From assembly GCF_004366595.1 (NCBI RefSeq), contig NZ_SORE01000002.1:62001-126000 (forward strand): DNA of 64,000 nt. Reading direction: 5' to 3'. Positions 27,318-36,235 of this stretch are shown one piece after another. The notes below the pieces were generated by a model. It searched no databases, had not been told where the DNA came from, and saw only the letters and a program-made list of their open reading frames with translations. The translations under genes and the position numbers were made by a program. Within the stretch, counting starts at the first letter, position 1. Each line of letters opens with the position of its first letter. The DNA is from Paraburkholderia rhizosphaerae (GTDB taxonomy: Bacteria; Pseudomonadota; Gammaproteobacteria; Burkholderiales; Burkholderiaceae).

Positions 27318-28151
27318 ATGAGCGATATCGTTATCGATCAACCCGTGATGGTCGAAGCCGACCTGAATTACCTTGTTCCGACCGGCGAGAAGCCGTCGCG
27401 CTATATGTACGACCCGCCGCCCGGCGTAGCGATGCAGACCGGCACCTTCACCGCGCACCGGATGCCGATTGTCAACGCGCGCGTCGCGGCGCCACCGGGT
27501 GGCTTATCGATAGACCGCAATGGCTTCGAACTGCACGGACATACCAGCGCGCTCGACGACTTCTCGGACCCGATCGCAATCAAGTCGGTCTACTACCCTG
27601 AGTCGGAGCAACTGATCAAACGCGTGACGGGCGCACGCCGTGTCGTCATTTTCGATCACACGCTGCGCGACGGCGGAGCGGAGCCTGCGAGCGGCGTCCA
27701 TCATCCGGTCAAGGCGATCCACAACGATCAGACGTTTGTGTCAGGTCGTCGCCGCGTGCGCGATCATGCGCCGGCGGGCGAAGTGGACGAATGGCTCAAA
27801 GGGCACACCGCGATCGTCAACCTGTGGCGCCCGATTGGCGCACCGATCGAATCGGCGCCGCTCGCAATGTGCGATTCGCGCAGCATTGCGCTAAACGACC
27901 TCATCCCAATGGATCTGCACCGCCAGGACGGCGAGGTCGGCGAAGTCTATGCGTTCGCGTTCAGCGCACAGCACCGCTGGTTTTATTTCCCGCAGATGAC
28001 GCCCGAAGAAGTGCTGCTGCTGAAAATCTACGATTCGGCCGGAGACGGTATTGCACGATTGACCGCGCACACCGCATTCGACGATCCGACCTCCGCCGCG
28101 GATGCCCTTCCGCGCCGGAGCATTGAATTGCGCACGCTACTGCTTTTTTAA
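27318..28151 (+). CDS. CmcJ/NvfI-family oxidoreductase
   Basis: A 277-residue protein of the CmcJ/AsaB/NvfI family, iron/2-oxoglutarate-oxygenase-like enzymes best known from fungal and actinobacterial secondary metabolism (cephamycin methoxylation partner CmcJ, aspergillic acid AsaB). Family landmarks are RVVIFDHTLRDG, VHNDQT-like AIHNDQTFVSGRRRVRDH, the conserved VNLWRPIGAPIESAPLAMCD and HRWFYFPQMTPEEVLLLKIYD near the end. The ATG at 27318 (MSDIVIDQPVMVEADLNYLV) matches the usual start; a much longer open frame upstream is spurious. No other biosynthetic gene is intact nearby, so the substrate is unknown. Confidence 0.82.
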   Translation: MSDIVIDQPVMVEADLNYLVPTGEKPSRYMYDPPPGVAMQTGTFTAHRMPIVNARVAAPPGGLSIDRNGFELHGHTSALDDFSDPIAIKSVYYPESEQLIKRVTGARRVVIFDHTLRDGGAEPASGVHHPVKAIHNDQTFVSGRRRVRDHAPAGEVDEWLKGHTAIVNLWRPIGAPIESAPLAMCDSRSIALNDLIPMDLHRQDGEVGEVYAFAFSAQHRWFYFPQMTPEEVLLLKIYDSAGDGIARLTAHTAFDDPTSAADALPRRSIELRTLLLF

Positions 28152-28413
28152 GCGCAGCTTTCGGTGACCCGGCCTGTTCACAGTGCATTCGCGTTGCATT
28201 CGCGGCAGGAAGGCCCATGCGGGCCTGATGCGCAATTCACGCGCAGGCTTGCTGCTTGCGCTTGCCGATCCCGCCTCTACCGCCTCCACCCAGCACGATA
28301 AACAACAGCGCCGTTACGCACGAACGAAACAAATAGCTTCTATACTCCCGCCGAAACAGGCTGAACCGGGCAGCCTGAACAGTTGATTGTTTTTCGGGGG
28401 AGGCAAGCGGCGA

Positions 28414-29202
28414 ATGGAAACGACGGTCATTTCGAGTTGGGGCGCATTCGTGGACCTGTGTTCGGCCCTCGACGGCTGGGCGTTCCGTGGTCAGCCGGAT
28501 GCACGCTGGCATTTGCAAAGCTCGTTGTCGCGCTATCTGTTCGCTTACGTTGCTGATCGCTCGGAATGGCAGGCACGTGAAGCGCGTGCGATCCGCATCT
28601 TTCGACGCAAGGCTCACAATTACCTTGCGAACCCCGAACTGCTCGACGACGATCTGCGGTGTCTAAGCCTGATGCAGCACCACGGCGCGCCGACGCGCCT
28701 GCTCGATTTCACGAAGTCGCCGTTCGTCGCCGCGTTTTTCGCGCTCGAACGAACCACCGCTGACGCGGCCATCTTCGCGCTGAATACGCCCGCGCTATGG
28801 CGCAACAGCGCGCGCCCGAAGTCCGCGCCGACACTGACGCGCGACGAACTCGATCCGCGTGTGAAAGGCAACCTGGAGAAGTATTTCCTCAGCAACGACA
28901 ACGAAGTGATCTGGTTCGGCGAGCCTTCCGAAATGGACGGCCGCCTGATTGCGCAGTCCGGTACGTTCGTCGTGCCGGGCGTCATCGACCGGCCGCTGCA
29001 CGAAATTCTCGACGGTTACGAAAGCGATGCCGAACTGCTGCGCAAGATCGTACTGCCACCCGCGCTGCGCAGCGATGCAATGCGCTGGCTATACCGGATG
29101 AACATTACCAACGCGTCGTTGTTTCCCGATCTCGACGGACTCGCGAAATCGATCGCAATCGAACTCGAAATGGTCTGGCCGAGCCTGACATTCGGTTCGT
29201 GA
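28414..29202 (+). CDS. FRG domain-containing protein
   Basis: A 262-residue protein with an FRG domain, named for the motif seen here in GWAFRGQPDARWHLQSSLSR (residues about 22-41). The second conserved block is QHHGAPTRLLDFTKSPFVAA near 88. The domain's biochemical function is unknown; it occurs on accessory regions and in phage-related proteins. The ATG at 28414 follows GGGGGAGG at nine bases; an in-frame TTG at 28387 lies upstream of that ribosome-binding site and is rejected. A TATACT hexamer at 28341 may be the -10. It is convergent with the amiR-like gene, seven bases apart. Confidence 0.82.
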   Translation: METTVISSWGAFVDLCSALDGWAFRGQPDARWHLQSSLSRYLFAYVADRSEWQAREARAIRIFRRKAHNYLANPELLDDDLRCLSLMQHHGAPTRLLDFTKSPFVAAFFALERTTADAAIFALNTPALWRNSARPKSAPTLTRDELDPRVKGNLEKYFLSNDNEVIWFGEPSEMDGRLIAQSGTFVVPGVIDRPLHEILDGYESDAELLRKIVLPPALRSDAMRWLYRMNITNASLFPDLDGLAKSIAIELEMVWPSLTFGS

Positions 29203-29209
29203 CCGGCGC

Positions 29210-29812
29210 TCAGAAACTCAAGGTTTCATGCGCTTTGACAATTTCGCTGGCGATCGTCTCGATCTGTTCGCGCTTGACCATCGCCTGCGAGCGCAGCATC
29301 TGATACGCCTCGTCTTCCGATACGTTGCGCGCACTCATGACAATGCGCTTCGCCTGCTGAATTACCCGCAGATTGGCCTGCTTCTGCTCGAGCCGTTCGA
29401 TATAGCGTTCGCGCGTGCGTGACGCCTTGCATTGTGTAAGCGCAACGGCGATCGCGGTGAGCAAGCCAAACGAACGAACTGGCGACGGTATCGTCGCGAA
29501 TGCATTCAGACGCAACACCGCTTCGATCGTGATCGGGTTTTCATACGTGACGACCGGAATGACCGGCGGCGCGCAGCTTGCACCAAGCCAGGGAAACGTG
29601 ATCGCGAGCGTCTCCGGACGCACCGCCATGACGACCAGGCCAGTGCCCGGCGGCAAACTGTCGAGGCGCGGCCAGAACACTTCGACATCGCAGCCGATAC
29701 GCTGCAATTGCGCGAGCAGTTCTTCGCCGTCCTGATCTTGCGGATGGATTACCGCAACTTTCAGCGAGCGAAGATCGCGAAGAATGGACGGCGTACCGGC
29801 GGTTGCTTTCAT
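29210..29812 (-). CDS. amiR: AmiR-type ANTAR antitermination regulator
   Basis: A 200-residue RNA-binding regulator. The N-terminal part (residues about 15-120) is a degenerate receiver-like fold without a clear phospho-Asp pocket, a coiled coil follows (RERYIERLEQKQANLRVIQQ), and the C-terminal ANTAR domain is clear: AKRIVMSARNVSEDEAYQML then SQAMVKREQIETIASEIV. In Pseudomonas, AmiR prevents termination in the amidase leader and is silenced by binding AmiC. Here the start overlaps the amiC-type stop by four bases. The probable target is the leader terminator at 31312-31350 upstream of the divergent amide operon. Confidence 0.88.
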   Translation of the reverse strand: MKATAGTPSILRDLRSLKVAVIHPQDQDGEELLAQLQRIGCDVEVFWPRLDSLPPGTGLVVMAVRPETLAITFPWLGASCAPPVIPVVTYENPITIEAVLRLNAFATIPSPVRSFGLLTAIAVALTQCKASRTRERYIERLEQKQANLRVIQQAKRIVMSARNVSEDEAYQMLRSQAMVKREQIETIASEIVKAHETLSF

Positions 29813-31011
29813 CGGACGCCTCCTGATCGCGCGAACTCGGGATGCGCGGCGGCCGTCCATGCAGGTGTCGTGTGCGATACGACATACGGGTCCGCCTTCA
29901 CGCGGCCCGGCGCGCGGCCGATGATATCGAACTGGCCGCTCGCATTGACGCGACCGATCAGCGGATGCAGATACGTATGGTTGTTGTGCTCGTCGATGCG
30001 AATGCGCCCTTGCGGCGCGTCGTATTCGAGGCCCGGCAGCACGCGCAGCAACAGCGTCGGGTCGTCGGAGCCCACGCGGCGTATCGCGTCAGCGAGCAGA
30101 TGCATCTGGAAATAGGCGGCTTCCCAGCACATGTTAGCCGGCTGGTCGCTGCCGAAGCGGGCCTGGTAGCGCCGCACCGCGGCCAGATTTGCCGCCGTCC
30201 CGATGCTCTGGAAATAAGCGGCCGACGTAATGTGTCCTTCCGCCAGATCGCTGCCCATCACCGCGATTTCTGCTTCGCTTGTCATATGGCTTGCAATGGG
30301 CATCCGATACGGATCAAGTCCGACATGCGCAAATGCGCGATACAAATGTTGTATGCCTTCGCCGACCACGGTCGAGAAAATAAAGTCGGGCGCCCGTTGC
30401 TTGATGCGCTGTGCCGCGTCGAGATAACTTTGCCACGGCGCATCGAGTGCGAGATAGGTCTCGTCGACTTTCTCGCCGCCGCGTTCGAGAATCAGATCGC
30501 TCATTACGCGATTGGACTCATACGGACACACATAGTCCGAACCGATCATGCTGACACGCGAGCCGAACTGACTGAGCATGAATCCAGCCAGCGGTAGTGT
30601 GTTCTGATTGGGCGCCGCGCCGGTGTAGATCACATTACGGCTGTATTCGAAACCTTCATACGGCGTCGCATAGAAGAGCAGCGCATTGTGCCGCTCGACA
30701 ATCGGTATCACCGCTTTGCGCGTGCTCGACATATAACAGCCGGCGATGATCTTCACACGGTGCTCGAGGATCAGTTGCTCGGCGAGCTCCGCGTACCGAC
30801 GCGGCACACATTGCGGGTCCAGACAGACCAGCTCAATTTCGCGGCCTGACACACCGCCCGCGCGATTGATCTCATCGACGGCCAGCACGGTTGCTTGCAA
30901 CTGCGTAATCTCCGCGGCGGACGTGACGCCGGTGCGCGAATACAGCACACCAATCCTGATAGGGGCCGACGCATGCGCCAACCCTGGCTCGTTGTTTGTC
31001 ATGGGTGTCAT
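29809..31011 (-). CDS. amiC: AmiC-type amide sensor, negative regulator (PBP fold)
   Basis: A 400-residue type I periplasmic-binding-protein fold of the AmiC/UrtA family. It has no signal peptide (it opens MTPMTNNEPGLAHASAPIRI), which fits a cytosolic ligand sensor rather than a transporter subunit. Family blocks include IRIGVLYSRTGVTSAAEITQ, AGCYMSSTRKAVIPIVERHN and ATPYEGFEYSRNVIYTGAAP. AmiC binds small amides and releases AmiR. Four-base overlap with the ANTAR gene supports 1:1 co-translation of the pair. Start at 31011 is chosen, with an alternative ATG at 31002; neither has a strong ribosome-binding site. Confidence 0.87.
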   Translation of the reverse strand: MTPMTNNEPGLAHASAPIRIGVLYSRTGVTSAAEITQLQATVLAVDEINRAGGVSGREIELVCLDPQCVPRRYAELAEQLILEHRVKIIAGCYMSSTRKAVIPIVERHNALLFYATPYEGFEYSRNVIYTGAAPNQNTLPLAGFMLSQFGSRVSMIGSDYVCPYESNRVMSDLILERGGEKVDETYLALDAPWQSYLDAAQRIKQRAPDFIFSTVVGEGIQHLYRAFAHVGLDPYRMPIASHMTSEAEIAVMGSDLAEGHITSAAYFQSIGTAANLAAVRRYQARFGSDQPANMCWEAAYFQMHLLADAIRRVGSDDPTLLLRVLPGLEYDAPQGRIRIDEHNNHTYLHPLIGRVNASGQFDIIGRAPGRVKADPYVVSHTTPAWTAAAHPEFARSGGVR

Positions 31012-31388
31012 TCGAAAGTCGTTGCTTGTGCGCGCCGCGCACCGATGGTGCATGCTTGCACAGTCCACGTGCGGAACAGACCTGCGCACGTGCCGAGAGA
31101 CGCTTGCCGATAATGCCTGCTGCGCGTCGCGCGATGCAAGTGATCAATATGCGTAGTGCGTCGGCTAGCGGTTGGATGCACAACGAACAGTGCGCATGAG
31201 CATCGTTGGCACACCGATTGCTTTTTAGCCTTCGCTGATCGATCGCGCGCAGCGGATCAGTCAACCTCTTTGCGTCGTCCGGGACAAAGGCGTCTCGTGC
31301 GGCACCGGCCAAAAAAGCCCGAAACCGGTTCGTCCGGTTTCGGGCTTTTTGCGTTTGCGGTTTTCACATTCACGTCGGAGTGAAGCAC
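31012..31388. promoter_or_regulatory. Divergent regulatory region with amide-operon leader
   Basis: No gene is supported. The gap must contain the leftward amiC promoter and the rightward operon promoter plus a long untranslated leader. Several local hairpins precede the terminator: CAACGA (31181) with TCGTTG (31203) enclosing TGC/GCA around a hexaloop; CTGATC (31235) with GATCAG (31255); and TCTTTG (31267) with CAAAGG (31285). These are candidate ANTAR-binding RNA structures, but the expected A1/G4 hexaloop pair could not be placed with certainty. Confidence 0.6.
31312..31350 (+). terminator. Leader attenuator terminator upstream of urtA
   Basis: A 17-bp perfect stem AAAAAGCCCGAAACCGG / CCGGTTTCGGGCTTTTT with loop TTCGT, ending in a T-run. 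It lies 38 bases before the urtA ATG in a gap between divergent genes, so it terminates no coding gene; its place fits a conditional attenuator of the amide operon. Confidence 0.88.
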
Positions 31389-32636
31389 ATGAAAAGACGT
31401 ACCTTCCTGTCGGCTGTCGGTTCGGGGTTGGTCACCGCGGCCGGCACCACGTTGCCCAAAGCTGCCTTTGCGGCGGGCGGCGGCGAGCCGATCAAGCTCG
31501 GGCTGCTGTTCTCGCAGTCGGGAACGATGGCGAACAACGAGTCGCTGCTGAAGGACACCGCGCTGATGACGATCGACCAGATCAATGCGAAAGGCGGGGT
31601 AATGGGCCGTCAACTGCAGGGCGTGGTCGTCGATCCGGGCTCCGACTGGCCGATGTACGCGCAACTATCGAAGCAACTGATTCAACGCGACAAATGCGCG
31701 GCGTTGTTCGGTTGCTGGACATCGGTGTCGCGCAAGTCGGTGCTGCCGGTCGTCGAAGCGCAGGACAGCCTGTTGTTCTACCCACTCCACTTCGAGGGCG
31801 AGGAGCAGTCGAAGAACGTCGTCTATCTGAACTCGCCGCCGAGCAGTTCGGTATTGCCCGCGGTCGATTATCTGATGAGCGAGCAGGGTGGTGGCGCGAA
31901 GCGCTTCTATATGATCGGCAGCGACTACGTATGGCCGCGCACGATCAACAAGATGCTGAAAGGTTATCTGAAGACCAAGGGCATTCAGGAAAGCGCATGG
32001 CGTGAACACTACGTGCCTTTCGGGCAATCGAACTTCCAGACCATCGTGCGCGAGATCAAGGACTTCGCCGCGCAACCCGGCGGCCAGGCGATCGTCGTGA
32101 TGACCGTGGTCGGCGATTCGATTCCGGCGATGTTCAAGGAGGCGGTGAATCAGGGCATTCGCGCGACGGATATTCCGATTCTCGGTCTCGATGTGGTGGA
32201 CAGCGACCTCGAAGGCCTCGACACGAAGCCGCTGGTCGGGCATTTGAGCTGCTGGTGCTACTTCCAGAATGTCGACACGCCGTTGAACCGCCAGTTCAAG
32301 AGCGACTGGAAGAACTATGTGGCCGCGCACAACCTGAAGCACCGGCCCGACATGGTGATCGATCCGATGGTGTCGACTTATCTGGGCATCAACCTGTGGG
32401 CGAAGGCCGCGACGAAAGCGAAATCGGCGAGCCCCGACGCGGTGCGCAAGGCGCTCGCCGGCGAATCGGTGGTCGATCCGGCCGGCTATACCGCGAAGAT
32501 GGACGAGACCACGCAATACCTGTGGCGCGGCGACATGATCGGCTCGATCAATGCGAACCAGGGTTTCGACATCCTGTGGAAATCGAAGGACATCGTGAAG
32601 CCGGTGCCGTTCAGTCCGTACATCGGCAAGGCTTGA
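31389..32636 (+). CDS. urtA: UrtA-type urea/short-chain amide ABC transporter substrate-binding protein
   Basis: A 415-residue periplasmic binding protein. A Tat-like signal opens it (MKRRTFLSAVGSGLVTAAGT, cleavage near AFA-AGGGEP). UrtA hallmarks are SGTMANNESLLKDTALMTID, FGCWTSVSRKSVLPVVEAQD, LLFYPLHFEGEEQSKNVVYL and GAKRFYMIGSDYVWPRTINK. The ATG at 31389 is placed eight bases after GGAG; a GTG at 31380 overlaps that site. It is the first gene of the long rightward operon. Because an FmdA-type formamidase follows, the ligand may be formamide, acetamide or urea rather than urea alone, as in the fmdDEF system of Methylophilus. Confidence 0.88.
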   Translation: MKRRTFLSAVGSGLVTAAGTTLPKAAFAAGGGEPIKLGLLFSQSGTMANNESLLKDTALMTIDQINAKGGVMGRQLQGVVVDPGSDWPMYAQLSKQLIQRDKCAALFGCWTSVSRKSVLPVVEAQDSLLFYPLHFEGEEQSKNVVYLNSPPSSSVLPAVDYLMSEQGGGAKRFYMIGSDYVWPRTINKMLKGYLKTKGIQESAWREHYVPFGQSNFQTIVREIKDFAAQPGGQAIVVMTVVGDSIPAMFKEAVNQGIRATDIPILGLDVVDSDLEGLDTKPLVGHLSCWCYFQNVDTPLNRQFKSDWKNYVAAHNLKHRPDMVIDPMVSTYLGINLWAKAATKAKSASPDAVRKALAGESVVDPAGYTAKMDETTQYLWRGDMIGSINANQGFDILWKSKDIVKPVPFSPYIGKA

Positions 32637-32714
32637 TGCAACGCCGGCCCGCGCGCGATGCTGGTTTTTCAATCGCGCGCGGACCGTTTGCAGCACCCTC
32701 CACCGGAAACTCGT

Positions 32715-34352
32715 GTGATCCACCTCAGGCAGATTTTCTCCGCAGTCGTGATGGCAACGCTCATGTGCATCGTGTGCGTCGCCACAGCGAATGCCGCCAC
32801 GCCGCCGAATACGTCGCGCTCGAGCGTGCTCGCTGCGTTTTGTGCGCCGGACAGCGACAAGGGCGCCGCGCTCGCGCGGATGGTCGAACTTGGTGTGTCA
32901 TCCGACGCAAGTGAACGCGCATGGGCCGCACAGATCGTCGACGCGATGCGAAACGGTGCGCTGATCTGCGGCGCCGACGGCCATGCGACGATTCAGGGCA
33001 ATCCTTCAGTCGATGCGGTCAGTTTGCAGCCCGCGGCGGGCAGCCCATCGACAGCGGACTCGCCGTATGTGCCCGGCATCCTGATGATGCGCAAGCTGGC
33101 CGTCGCCTCCGCGCAGATCAACCTGTTTTCGGACGATATCGACAAGCGCACAGCGGCCGCCCGCCAGGTCGACAAGTTCTTCAGTCTGCTCGATCCGGCG
33201 ATCGTTGCACGCGCAAGCAAGCACGAACATGACCCGGACATCGCCGCGACGCTTGCGCTTGCATTGGCCAAACGCGGTCTGAGCAGCGACGTAAAAGCCG
33301 AGCGTCTGGCCGCGATCAAGGCGGTCGCCGCAGTGCCGAGCGAAACCGCGCGCACCACGCTCGCGAACTTCGCCGCGCAGGATTCGGTACGCAACGATCC
33401 GGATCTGAGCGCCGCGGTGCAAAGCGCGATCCGCGATATCGATACGTGGTTGTCGTTCGGCAAAGTGTTGTCGATTCTTTTCAGCGGACTCAGCTATGCG
33501 GGCGTGCTCTTGCTGACCGCACTCGGGCTGTCGATCGTATTTGGTCTGATGGGCGTGATCAATCTCGCGCACGGCGAATTCATCATGATCGGCGCGTACA
33601 CGACATGGCTTGTCGAACGCTTTATGCAGGCGCACCTTCCGGGGCTATTCGACGCATACATCTTCGTTTCGATTCCCGTCGCCTTCATCGTCTGCACGTT
33701 ATTCGGGATGCTGCTCGAATTCAGCGTGATCCGCTTTCTGTATCGCCGGCCGCTCGAGACGCTGCTCGCAACATGGGCGGTCAGCATCGCGTTGATCAAG
33801 CTCGTGCAGGTGCTATTCGGCTCGCAGAACCTCGAATTCGTCACGCCGGGCTTTCTTAACGGCGGCGTGCAAGTATCGCCCGGCTTCTTCGTGACTTACA
33901 ACCGGCTGTTCGCAATCGGCCTCGCGTTGCTGATTTTCGCCGCGACGTTCGCGGTGATCCGATGCACGAAACTCGGCTTGCTGATGCGCGCGACCACGCA
34001 ACTGCGCGATATGGCGAAATGTCTCGGCGTGCCCGCCGAACGCGTCGACCGGTTCGCCTTCGGTTTCGGCGCAGGCCTTGCTGGCCTCGCGGGCGTCGTG
34101 CTTACGCAGATCGCCAGCGTGAATCCGTCGATGGGCACCGGCTTCGTCGTGGACTCGTTCATGGTGGTCGTGCTCGGCGGCGCGGGGAGTCTGGTCGGCA
34201 CGGCCGTATCGTCGCTCGCGCTCGGCGAGATCAACCAGTTTATCGAACCGTTCTATGGCGCGGTCGCGGCGAAAGTCGCGGTGCTGCTGCTGATCGTGCT
34301 GATCATCCAGAAACGGCCGCAAGGACTCTTTGTTTTGAAGACCCGCGTATGA
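32715..34352 (+). CDS. urtB: UrtB-type ABC transporter permease with periplasmic N-domain
   Basis: A 545-residue inner-membrane permease. A signal sequence (HLRQIFSAVVMATLMCIVCV, cleavage after ANA) leads a roughly 220-residue periplasmic helical-repeat domain, a feature specific to UrtB. The membrane part starts near residue 255 with SYAGVLLLTALGLSIVFGLM and includes INLAHGEFIMIGAYT and the loop GLLMRATTQLRDMAKCLG. The GTG at 32715 is preferred because it gives a clean signal peptide after GGAAA; an ATG at 32658 is the alternative. The stop overlaps urtC by four bases (ATGA). Confidence 0.87.
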   Translation: MIHLRQIFSAVVMATLMCIVCVATANAATPPNTSRSSVLAAFCAPDSDKGAALARMVELGVSSDASERAWAAQIVDAMRNGALICGADGHATIQGNPSVDAVSLQPAAGSPSTADSPYVPGILMMRKLAVASAQINLFSDDIDKRTAAARQVDKFFSLLDPAIVARASKHEHDPDIAATLALALAKRGLSSDVKAERLAAIKAVAAVPSETARTTLANFAAQDSVRNDPDLSAAVQSAIRDIDTWLSFGKVLSILFSGLSYAGVLLLTALGLSIVFGLMGVINLAHGEFIMIGAYTTWLVERFMQAHLPGLFDAYIFVSIPVAFIVCTLFGMLLEFSVIRFLYRRPLETLLATWAVSIALIKLVQVLFGSQNLEFVTPGFLNGGVQVSPGFFVTYNRLFAIGLALLIFAATFAVIRCTKLGLLMRATTQLRDMAKCLGVPAERVDRFAFGFGAGLAGLAGVVLTQIASVNPSMGTGFVVDSFMVVVLGGAGSLVGTAVSSLALGEINQFIEPFYGAVAAKVAVLLLIVLIIQKRPQGLFVLKTRV

Positions 34353-35485
34353 ACACATCGCCCGAGCCGCGCACCGCGACGCGCCTTACGTTATCGGGTC
34401 TTGCGGCCCGATGGATCGGTCCGGCTGCCGACGCGTCCGTCGCGCCCGTGCTGGTTTTCGTCGCGCTGTATTTGCCGTTTGCGTATTTCGTTGTGCCGGA
34501 GTCGAGTGCACTGCATCTGTCGCTGTTCGGCATCAATCTGATCGGGCAGATCATGTGCTTCGCGCTGCTCGCGCTGGCGCTCGATCTGGTGTGGGGCTAC
34601 GCGGGCATTCTGAGCCTCGGCCATGGCATTTTCTTCGGCATCGGCGGCTATCTGATGGCGATTTACCTGCTGAACGGTGCGTACGCGCAGACCCACGTGC
34701 TGCCCGATTTCATGCAGTACATGGGCGCACACGATTTTCCGAAAGCGTGGACGCTGCTGTCGAGGCTTGATGTGACGGTCGTCGCGACGGCCGCGATCAG
34801 TGCGGCGGTTGCCGCCGTGTTCGGGTTCGTGACGTTCCGCTCGCGAATCAACGGCGTGTATCTGTCGATCATCACGCAGGCGCTGACCTATGCGCTGATG
34901 CTGCTGCTTTTCATCAACGACGTCGGTCTCGGCGGCAACAACGGAATGACCGGCTTCACGCAGTTAGCAGGACATCCGATTGCAGGCACCGGCACGCAGA
35001 TCGGGCTCGCGGTCGCGTCGTGCGTGCTGCTGGTGCTCGCGTACCTCGGCGTGCGTTATCTGACGCGTTCCGCATTCGGCCGCGCACTGATCGCCGTGCG
35101 CGACGACGAACCCCGTATGCGCTTTCTCGGCTACCGCACGCACACGCTGAAGCTGATTGCGTGGTGTCTGTCCGCGGTGCTGGCCGCGTTGGCGGGCATG
35201 CTGTATGTGCCGCAAGTCGGCATCGTGAACCCGACGATCGTGTCGCCGCAACTATCGGTCGAGATTGCAGTGTGGGTCGCGATCGGCGGACGGGGCACGC
35301 TGGTCGGTGCGATCGTCGGCGCGATTCTGGTGAACGGCATCAAGTTCTGGCTCACCGCGGAGTTGCCGGCTGTGTGGCCGTTCATTCTGGCCGGCGTTAC
35401 ATTGCTGATCGTCGTCTGTTTTAGCCATGGCGTTTGGGGCACCTTTAAAGCCGCCGTAGGCGCGGACCAGGGTGAACGTCGATGA
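34349..35485 (+). CDS. urtC: UrtC-type ABC transporter permease
   Basis: A 378-residue LivM/UrtC-family inner-membrane permease with about ten helices. Diagnostic stretches are LALDLVWGYAGILSLGHGIF, SRINGVYLSIITQALTYALM, and the cytoplasmic coupling loop FGRALIAVRDDEPRMRFLGY. It starts within the urtB stop (ATGA at 34349) and its own stop overlaps urtD the same way (35482). The open frame runs further upstream, but only inside urtB. It pairs with UrtB to form the translocation pore. Confidence 0.9.
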   Translation: MNTSPEPRTATRLTLSGLAARWIGPAADASVAPVLVFVALYLPFAYFVVPESSALHLSLFGINLIGQIMCFALLALALDLVWGYAGILSLGHGIFFGIGGYLMAIYLLNGAYAQTHVLPDFMQYMGAHDFPKAWTLLSRLDVTVVATAAISAAVAAVFGFVTFRSRINGVYLSIITQALTYALMLLLFINDVGLGGNNGMTGFTQLAGHPIAGTGTQIGLAVASCVLLVLAYLGVRYLTRSAFGRALIAVRDDEPRMRFLGYRTHTLKLIAWCLSAVLAALAGMLYVPQVGIVNPTIVSPQLSVEIAVWVAIGGRGTLVGAIVGAILVNGIKFWLTAELPAVWPFILAGVTLLIVVCFSHGVWGTFKAAVGADQGERR

Positions 35486-36234
35486 GCGCGGCACCGCAAA
35501 CGGCAATCTATATCAGCGGGCTGTCCGTCACGTTCTCGGGTTTTGCCGCTATCACGAACCTGTCGATGGAATTCCACTACGGGCAGATCCGCGCAATCAT
35601 CGGACCAAATGGCGCCGGCAAGACCACGCTGATGGACGTGATCACCGGCAAAACGCGGCCCGCCGCCGGCGAAGTATTCCTGAACAAGACGACCAACCTC
35701 GCGGCGCTCGATGAAACGGCGATCGCTCGCCTTGGCATCGGCCGCAAGTTCCAGAAGCCAAGCGTGTTCGAAGCGCTGCGCGTGCGGGAAAACCTCGAAC
35801 TGGCGATCCGCAACGGCCGCGGCTATGCTGATATGGTGCGCTCGCGGCTGGAATCGCAACAAAGCGAACGTATCGACGCGGTGCTGGAGACAATCAACCT
35901 TGCCGCCGAGGGGCAGCGCATCGCCGGCACGCTGTCGCATGGACAGAAACAGTGGCTAGAGATCGGCATGCTGCTGGTCGCCGACCCGCATGTCATTTTG
36001 CTGGACGAACCGGTCGCCGGCATGACCGATCACGAGACCGAGCGCACGGCGGAGTTGATCGCGCGGTTGAAATCGCCGGAGCGCGCGGTGATCGTGATCG
36101 AGCATGACATGGAGTTCGTCGGCGCGATCGCGGATCTCGTCAGCGTGCTGCACGAAGGCAAACTGCTCGGCGAAGGTTCGATGGCAAGCGTACGCGCGAA
36201 TCCCGACGTGATCCGCGTTTATCTGGGGCGTTGA
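35482..36234 (+). CDS. urtD: UrtD-type ABC transporter ATP-binding protein
   Basis: A 250-residue ATPase of the branched-chain/urea type. Walker A is GPNGAGKTT (residues about 47-55), the signature is LSHGQKQWLEIGMLL near 153 (the LSHGQ form typical of LivG/UrtD), and Walker B is VILLDEPVAGM. The gene overlaps urtC by four bases and is followed one base later by urtE, consistent with tight translational coupling of the two ATPases. Confidence 0.92.
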   Translation: MSAAPQTAIYISGLSVTFSGFAAITNLSMEFHYGQIRAIIGPNGAGKTTLMDVITGKTRPAAGEVFLNKTTNLAALDETAIARLGIGRKFQKPSVFEALRVRENLELAIRNGRGYADMVRSRLESQQSERIDAVLETINLAAEGQRIAGTLSHGQKQWLEIGMLLVADPHVILLDEPVAGMTDHETERTAELIARLKSPERAVIVIEHDMEFVGAIADLVSVLHEGKLLGEGSMASVRANPDVIRVYLGR

Positions 36235-36235
36235 T

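Noticed and set aside
29210..29812. Ordinary phospho-dependent response regulator
   Set aside because: No conserved Asp pocket is seen and the output domain is ANTAR, not DNA-binding.
31141..31388. ykkC/guanidine-I riboswitch before the Urt-type operon
   Set aside because: Such operons often carry one, but the conserved ykkC core words were not found; the ANTAR system gives a better explanation of the terminator.
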